Shown: piece after piece, positions 54,401 to 63,400 of the stretch | Layout of the letters: every line of letters starts with the position of its first letter | Numbering within the stretch: the stretch's first letter is position 1 | Assembly: GCA_026874595.1 (NCBI GenBank) | Contig: CM049309.1 | Location: 432,501 to 496,500 of the forward strand | Direction: 5' to 3' | Source: Sipunculus nudus | Taxonomy: Eukaryota > Annelida > Sipuncula > Golfingiida > Sipunculidae | Length of the DNA stretch: 64,000 bases | Notes under the pieces: model-generated | Databases searched by the model: none | The model's input: the letters and a program-made list of their open reading frames with translations, nothing else | What the model was told of the DNA's origin: nothing | Made by a program: the position numbers and the translations under genes

Positions 54401-57400
54401 ACCCTTAAAGGGGAATTCCAGCTGTAACCTAACTGAGGTGTAAACAGCAGCCTTGCAAAGATCAGGAGTTCATCATGTATGACATGATCGCAAACGTTGT
54501 CCTTGTTAACATACAAAAAAAAAATGCAATGATCAGGATTAACATGGTTTCTTAGACGCTAATTTCCTTAGTGATGGTGAGTGACCGCATTCATCACTGC
54601 ATCTGCCTGCCACACACAGGAGGGAGAAAAGATCATTTGATACACCTGACCGATTGAAGGCTCTTGGCCTCATTGTTTGCCTTGTCGGTGTTTGGTGTGA
54701 TATTAACTGCATGAATCATGAAAAATAAATGGGATTATGACAATATTCCATGATATTTAACGGTCAGATTTACCATTGTATATATAGAAAATGGTTTGGG
54801 ATTTCAAATTTATGTGACAATAAACAGGATTTTCTATTCACCAATAAGACACAAAGCCGGCTTGACTGTATACGAGTTAGTAAATGACCCCTGACCTGTC
54901 CTGAATGTAATGCTGATGACTGGCCCCCAGTCCTGTGAGAAGTGAACCACGCTCTCATCGTATCTCAGGTTGTGAAGGAATACGCGGCCGTCAGCCAAAC
55001 CAACAGCTACCACATCAACAGCAGGAGCCTGTGGAGGGTACGATCAATCAAATTAAAAGTGTTATGTTCAAATAAATTCATGCTAAAAATGGATGAAGGA
55101 GTACTAACAGCCTTCCCTCCAATCCAGAAAGGAACCTGCGACAGTGACCTTACCAATTCTTCCCCGGAATATAGTTTTGGAAGTGGATGTAGTGTGTCAC
55201 AGCAAAACTTATACTACAAAGTTTAATTTTGAATATGATGTAGCTAAGCTTAGAGATATTGCCAGAAGGTGCCTGACCTGCTCCAGTGCAGTGACCTGAG
55301 ACCCCCAGCCTGTGAAGGTGTACAGCAGCTTGTTCACTCGTACATTCCATAACTGTAGTGGTCCCTGCTTACTCCCGAACAGAAGCTTATTGATGTAGGT
55401 GCTGGGATGTACCATTGCCGTCACCTCAAAACTGTCACTATGAAATTGAAGCTCTGTGTAGACCTCTGGAGACAAAAGATAAAACACTATCAAAATAATG
55501 GTCTGTGTAGACCTCTGGAAACACACAGATAAAACAAATTACGCTCTTTACACAGCGCTTTACCTATAGGGCTACTTCCTATATCGTAAGGCGCTGTTTG
55601 TTCTGACCTCGTATCCTGAATTGCAACACCAGAGGGGAGCACTGTATTTTTGTTCAATCAGATGAGACCTTGTGCTGGAAGACAAAGCCAAGCGAGGAAT
55701 ACACAGAACCAATCATATTCATTTCTTTTTGAGTGACAGCTAAACCCCCAGCGTAACCGTCTAAACAGGCCACAGGCTCAGAGAGAATTGCCCCTGACGT
55801 GGTTTGCTTAGGGCCTTGGGCACATAGGATGCTCGGCCGGTGAGCTGTAATTCAAACGAAACGTAACAACGAAGGCTGCGTGCACACCTCGCTGGCTGGT
55901 TCCAGTTCTGCAGACAACAGATACATGGCTACGCTAACATAGTAATAATGTTATAATCGAATCGGTCCATGATGCGAGAATGCAGAGGGAGCAATTTAAA
56001 TTCGACCGGAAACTCATCAAGCGGCGCTTGAAGCGCGGCAATGGGCGGAGCAAGGATGCCTGTCGAGTGTTTGTTTATTGGCATCTGATTGGCTGCTTGT
56101 CACATCGTACGCACGTTTATTTCAGTGAACAACAAACCGCCATCTGGTGTCTAAATATATCATAAACGGTCAAAGCTGGCAGCGTGAAAATCAGTTGGTT
56201 CTTTAGAAGTGCAAGATTTCCGCTGCCTCGGGAGCGTATATCAAAATCAGCTCTGTGTAGACCTCTGAAGCAAAAGATAAAACAATAGCAAAATAATGGT
56301 GTGTGTAGACCTCTGGAGATATAAAGACAAGGCCTACAGGCCTAATGCAAACCTGTGCAAAGTTTGGGAGTATGAATGGAGGTTTATTTTTAAAATTTAA
56401 TATTAATCCTCTTACATCCTGCATATCTTCCTTAGTCATTATGATTTCAGCAACATGGATGTTTTGGACCTGTGCTATGTGAGATCTATACACATGCAAA
56501 ATTTTGGCCCAATCGGTCCAACGGTTCCCAAGATATGAGCTTGGATGTCTGCAGAGTAAACCTGAATGTAGGTGGCGCCATCTATCATAAAATTGAGAAA
56601 GCTATCCGGAAGTATAAACCTGCAAAATTTCAGGCAGATAAGTCAAACCACTGCTGAGATATGAGTGATATTATCCCAAGGCAGATGAAAAGATGGGAGC
56701 TGTGCGAAAATAGTTGCAGGTGGTGCCACCAGTTTTGCCTATGATGAAGAGCTATGTGAGATCTATACACATGCTAAATTTTGGCCCAATCGGTCAAACG
56801 GTTCCCGAGATATGAGCTTGGATGTCTGCAGAGTAAACATGAATGTAGGTGGTGCCACCTGTCATAAAATCGAGAAACCTGTCCAGGATGTATAAACCTG
56901 CAAAAAATTCAGGTGGATAAGTCAAACCACTGCTGAGATATGAGTAATATTATGCCAAGGCAGATGAACAGATGGACGCTGTGCAAAAATGGTTGCAGGT
57001 GGCGCCACCATTTTTAGTGTACGTTATAAAGCTATCAAAGGGCTACATTTGTGCAAAATTTTTAGCCTGATCGGTCAAACGGTTCCCGAGATATGCGGGT
57101 TTATGTGTGGAAACAGACACACAAATGGACGCTGGGCAGCAAGGAAAGGTCAGAGGTCAACAATAAATGAGGGTGCAGCAGTTCACATGTGACCTGATGA
57201 TAAACCAGATTCGCTTAAAATGCAAACCAAATTTTTTCAAACAGTTGAAAGATATAGTTCCAATAATCTGGGAATTCTGCATCTAAACATTGTGTCCAGA
57301 CGTCTAGACGCTGTGTCTAGACGTCTAGACACATTGTCTAGACACCCCCCCCCCCAGCCAGGTCAGTTGCCATGGTGATGTCTGGACCCCACCTGTTTGT

Positions 57401-60400
57401 ACTGAGTGACCTCTTGACTTGGCTGCTGAAACTCATCTTATTGTCAAATCTGTTTTCAAATACAGAAAGCCTTTTTCAATTGGCTACAATGCATTTTTTT
57501 TAAACTGTACTTACCCAATCTATTCTTATAAAACTGACAGAACTCTACTATAGAATAATTCTAGTAAAGTTTAAACCAATCAGCTTAACAGTTTCATCAT
57601 AAATCAGTGTATAAGCTAGAAGAGTTTAAAATTACATTTTCCCTTGTAAAAAACACATCAATGTAGGTGGCGCCACCAATACCTCAAAATCAGATACGAC
57701 ATATGTGACAAACATTGGTATAAAATTTGGTGATTATAGCTCTAGCCATTTCTGAGATTTTAATTTTAGTGTGCTTTTTTGGACAGAGGACTAAGTTCAA
57801 CCTCCTGTAACTCGGCCAAAAATCTCCGAACTGGAACCATTCGAACAAACTTGAGAGAGAATGTTCCAGGGATCATTTCTGTGAAATATTGGACAATTTG
57901 GCTGGACAGTTTTGGAGAACAGGATTTTTAAAGCTTTTTTAGCTTTTTCCCTATAAAATCTAAGAAAATGCAGTAAGAAAAAAAAAAAACAAAATCTGAT
58001 ATAGTTTTTTGGATGACTGATTATTTGCAAAAGGTTTGGTGATGCTAGCTCCTGCCGTTTTAGAGATAGATATGGTTAACGTACAGACGACGCACAACGC
58101 ATGACACACGACGTACGATGGACGACTACGCACCATCACATAAGCTCACAGGTTCGCTAACAAAATTAAGCTCTGTGTAGACCTCTGGTCTGGAGACAAA
58201 AAAAAATAAAACACTATCAAAATGAAGCTCTGTGTAGACCTCTTGAGACAAAAGGATAGAACACTTTCATAATGAAGCTCTGTGGTGACCTCTGGAGAAA
58301 ACAAGGGACCCATGGGTCACGGCGCTCAGCTGATCGTGATTGGACTATAAATGTTTCTCCACTGTGATACTATATCGATTCGATAAAGCTTATGAATATT
58401 ATGGACATGTTGGGCTATTATAAAGGAATGTAATGTAATATGTGAGTAAATGATAAATGAAATAACCTGACTGATGGATTAATAGAGTCAAATATAGTGG
58501 TTTATTTTTTATTTATTTAGGAGGGGTTGAAAATTGTGATATATTTGAGCAAATATGAATGCAATGACAGCAGTAATAAGCAGTAGTAGAATGATGATAA
58601 GGCTATTTGTTGAAGGATCTAAAGTGTTTGGTAGGCTGCAAGCTTTCAATTTGACAGATATGATGTTATGATTAACTATGCTGATGAAGTGATTTATAAA
58701 TTTGTGACTGTATGACACAATATCTCTTTAGTCTTGACAAGGTACATTATTGTGATGCCCACTATGTCTACATATTACACAATATTGACATAATTTCTGG
58801 CATGTACATAGGTACCTATGGACGAATAGTTATACAAAATATTCAAGTATGAATATATCTGATTCATCTTGTTCTTGCTTACTGAGGCTGACTTTGGGAT
58901 GGGGTTCAGAGAAGGAAAAAGTGACGGCAGCACGAAGGTGGATGTAGAAATATTCTATTGTAATGTTTTTCATTTATATAAGAATATGAAAAGCTAAGCG
59001 GAAAGGGGCCCTCCTACTTGGTTATAGTAAAGTTCTAAATATATGATTGCAAACTAATACTCTGACAAGACTGTCATGAAGAAAAACAGTAAAAGTTTTG
59101 AGATACTGCGATGCATATGACAGATGGACAGGCAAGTGGACAGAATGGACTAATACCTTTATTTCACTTTCAAGGGAATAATGCATTTATGTTTATATAT
59201 AATCCTATTTTTTTAAGCATATCCACTTTTTCCGTTAAGAAGTTTTTATCTGAATCATTTTTTTATTTACAGGTTTTATAAATTTTTTATAAAAATACCT
59301 GAAAATATAAGTTAAAATATTAGAAATGTTGCAAAAGTTGCAATCATTATACACAGAGTAAAAAACTGAAACAATAAGTTAAAATATTAGAATTGTTGCA
59401 AAAGTTGCAATCATCATATATCCAGAGTGTGGCTCATATTGGGTCATATTATGCATACAAATATATTTTATTATTTTTAAATCATAAATGTTTAAACTGA
59501 ATTTAAAAGAAAATAATGCCACAACATGGCATCTACAAGAATATTCCTTGAATCACTATTAAAAAGTTTTGCACATTGGAGTTTTCAGTACATGCTTAAT
59601 TTTTTTCACCAAAATAAAATAAAAGATTCAGTACATTTGATAAAATAAAACATCTTTTCAAATAAAGTATACACACTGTTGGTTGAATGACGGACAAACA
59701 ATATCATTGTGCTAATTACTATCCCAGTTTTAATTTATTACTGGAATATATAGTCAATTTCACACCTGGTGAAGTTTTTACTCTTCTGAAGTAAGGAATT
59801 ACTGATCTCATGAACATCCACACTTTCATAGCAATACACTACTTTGTGGACACAATTAAATGTACACTTTAATCATTGTAACCCTGGTGGTACAATACAA
59901 AATCTAAAATGTAGCATAGCCTAGAATAAGAATGAATCAAATACAGAAAATAATAACATTCATCTAGTTTATGCACCATCTGGGGGGGTAGGGGGGGGGG
60001 GAGTGCAGGGCAGAGGGGAAGCCTGCTGGTAGTGGCCAAGCTGATCCAAGGCAAGCTGCCTGGGGTGGGTTACATAATGCAAGTGAAAGCTGTACTATAA
60101 GGTGGGCTAGATGTAAACAACACTTGACATGGTGTATGAAAACATGATAAGTTATTCTTTCCAATCAATTTCTTTGAAATTTCAGATTTTAAAAGATTAA
60201 ATCCTTATGTATATATGCTGTGAACATTAAATCAACAGTGCCAAAGTTGGACAAAATTTAAGGTATTGATTTTTTATTTATGCTAATAACTTGAAAAATT
60301 TGCAAAATTCAGATCTAATTTTGGGTAAACAATTGAATCTTGATTAAATAGTTATATTCCTGAAAAAAAGTCTCTAGGTTCAGCAATTCTCATGTTAGGT

Positions 60401-63400
60401 GAGTAAATATATTTCCTGATTTTTAAAAAAATTGCATTATGTTTTGGCCCATAACTTCAAAATAATACCCAATACTGACCTAATTTTTTGTATGTTCATA
60501 GAAAATGCATGAAAGAATGGGAATACAAAATACGATCAAAAACAGATCAGTGGTTTTGATATTAGGCAGCCTTGAAGTGTAACAATGGCTTTTTTTATGG
60601 AAAACAGAGTTTTTTTTCCTTAAAATCTCGAAGGTCTTAATGACCCAATTTTCAGTATGGTAGGAGATTTTGGGGACATCTAAAATTATGCCAACAGCTT
60701 GGGGAGCATAGAGATGTGCACTGAATGACCTACAGTCATCAAAGTGGACTGCTTGACAATGTAAGGGAATACAACAAGAGGCTCCAAAAAAATTCAATAA
60801 CTAGCCTAATTTTGCAGCTTTTATTTTCAAATTTTAGATTTTAACAGATTGAATCCTTATGTATACATCCTGTGAAAATTAAATCCACAGTACTTACAGG
60901 GAAAAATGAGCCGTGGACAAAGTTGGGCAAAATTTAAGGTACCAATTTTATATTTTTGCCAATATTCAAAAAAATTTAACAGATTTTGATCTAATTTTTG
61001 GTATACAATTAAATTTTGATTAATTAAAGTTTTATTACTGGAAAAAGGTCCCTACCTTTAACACTTTTGGTCTTAAGTGACCAAATATCTTCCTGATTTT
61101 TTTACAAAGTCCATTATGTTTGGGCCGATAACTTTTTTAAATTATAAAATACTGACTTAATATCTGGCATGTACATAGGAACTATATAGAGGAATATTTA
61201 TGGTAAATATGAAGAAAACCAGATGAGTGGTTTTGATATTAGGCAGTCCTGAAGTGTGAAAATAGATTTCTAATAAAAAATTGAGGTTTTTCCTTAATAT
61301 CTCGAAGGAACGAAGTCCTATTAACCCAATTTTTGGCATGGTAGGAGATTTTGGGGACATCTAACTGTATGCCGAATTTCAGATTCGTAGGTCAAACGGT
61401 GTCGAAATGTGCCAGTCTTACGGACGGACGGACGGGTAGACGGACGGACGACGGACAATGGACCACGACTATCGCTCAGATGACTTATAGTCAGCTGAGC
61501 TAAAAAAGATAAAAAAAGTTTATATCATTCATGGGTTACAATCTCGATGAAAACCTGTTCACTGCTGTGAAAGGAATGATCATCTTAACATGTGACCATT
61601 TGGTGAGAGAGGACATCAAATTAACAATGACACAGGTCAATTTCACTGAAAGAAATTTCAAATTGTTAATATGTATATGTGCACTACCAGTCAATTACAT
61701 GTGTATTATCTCACTCTACCTGTCAAAAAAAATGTATATTATCTCATGCTACCAGTCAATAACATGTATATATCTCACACTCCCAGTGTAATAACATGTA
61801 TTATCTCAAACTTCTAGTCAATTACATGTGTATTATCTCACTCTACCTGTAAAAAACTAGATGTCGGAATGACACGAATGCCCACACTGTGGAACAAATT
61901 AGAAATATTTGTTAAATTTTGTAAAATTTTTTAAGTTCAGGAGGTTTTGTATGGTCAAAAGTAGGTCAACGAGGGCAAAATGCAAACTCGATCTGTCACA
62001 GGTCATTATCAAGCAACACACCAAAAATCAGGCCAGTATCTGCAGGCATTGTGAAAAAAGTCCATACATTGGCATTTTTCATAAAAATTGCTGTCTTTCA
62101 TGAAATTTTCTATGTTCAGGATGTGTCAGATGGTCAAAAATAGGTCAACTGGGACCAAACGCAAACTTGGTCATTATGCGCCCAGAGACCTAACATTAGG
62201 CCAGTATCTGTAAGCACTGCATTGTGAAACTAGAATATATGCAAAAGCTGATAATCAGTTATAAATTTAAATTGGAGAGGTATGTACCATGTTTCATAAC
62301 AATCCACCATATGCTTCCTGAGAAATAAGCTCCTCAGTTTTTATCTATACTAAGCTCTGTGACCTTGAAAAGTAGGTCAAGATCACCCATCTTTGATTTT
62401 GACCAAGATTTTGTAAATATCATGCAATAGAACTGAAGAAATGAAGTTCCTGTGTTGAATACATTTTGAGATATCCTGCACAAAAGGCCAAAATTGAAAA
62501 ATCCGATAAAAATTCATTAAAAAAACAGAAATTGTAGGTGGTGCCACCAAAATTGTGCAGCACGTACCAACCATCATTCCCAATGATCATAGTAAGTTTG
62601 TGAAAATCCACACAATGGTTCCTGAGATATGAGCTTTTGAGTGTTTTTGTATAATCAGCTCTAAAACAAAGAAAAATAGGTCAAGGTCACCCATCTTCGC
62701 ACTTGACCAAGATTTTGTTGCTCCAAATCTTCACTGATGAAATAAAATTCCAACGGCAAATCTTTTTAGAGATATCCCGCTCACAAGGTAAAAGTTAACG
62801 GACGCGGGACGGACGGCTGCCGGACTGACAGAGGGACAGACGGACACCTTGGGTGACAACAATAGCCCATCAGCCTATGAGCTGAGGGCTAAAAAAGGCT
62901 GTACATGTACATTTGTTATATTTAATTTTTATTTTTCATGAAATTTTCCATGTTTAGGAGCTGTAAAACAAATATAAGTAGGTCAACTGGGAGGAAGCGC
63001 AAACTCGATCTGTAACTGGTCATTATCTCCCACACATAAAAATTCAGGGCAGTATCTGCAGGTATTGTGGAAAAAAGGTCCGTACATTTGCATTTGTTAT
63101 AAAAATTTCTATTTTTCATGAATCTGTCTATGTTCAGGAGCCATCAAAAGGTCAAAATTAGGTCAACCGGGACAAAACATGAACTTGATCTGTAACTAGT
63201 CATTATGTGCCCACACACCAAAAATAAGGCCCGTATCTGCAGGCATTGCGAAAAAAAAGTCTGTACAACTGTTTGATTTCGGAATGTCAGAAGGACGGAA
63301 TGACGGACATGGGTAAAACTATATGCCCCGGCCACTTTGTAGCGGGGGCATAAAAATGTATATTATCTCATGCTACCAGTCAATAACATTTATATATCTC

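Larger units (their letters stand above)
55449..58300. repeat. Scattered copies of the exon B acceptor junction (7 in all)
   Basis: The motif TGAAGCTCTGTGTAGACCTC (exon B start, plus-strand view) with TGGAGACAAAAGATAAAACA and a CAAAATAATGG tail occurs at 55449 (the real junction), about 55501, 56250, 56306, 58166, 58222 and 58274. Spacing within groups is about 52-56 bp. The groups are separated by unrelated inserts at 55540-56245 and 56335-58160, as if an array had been split by insertions. Confidence 0.85.
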
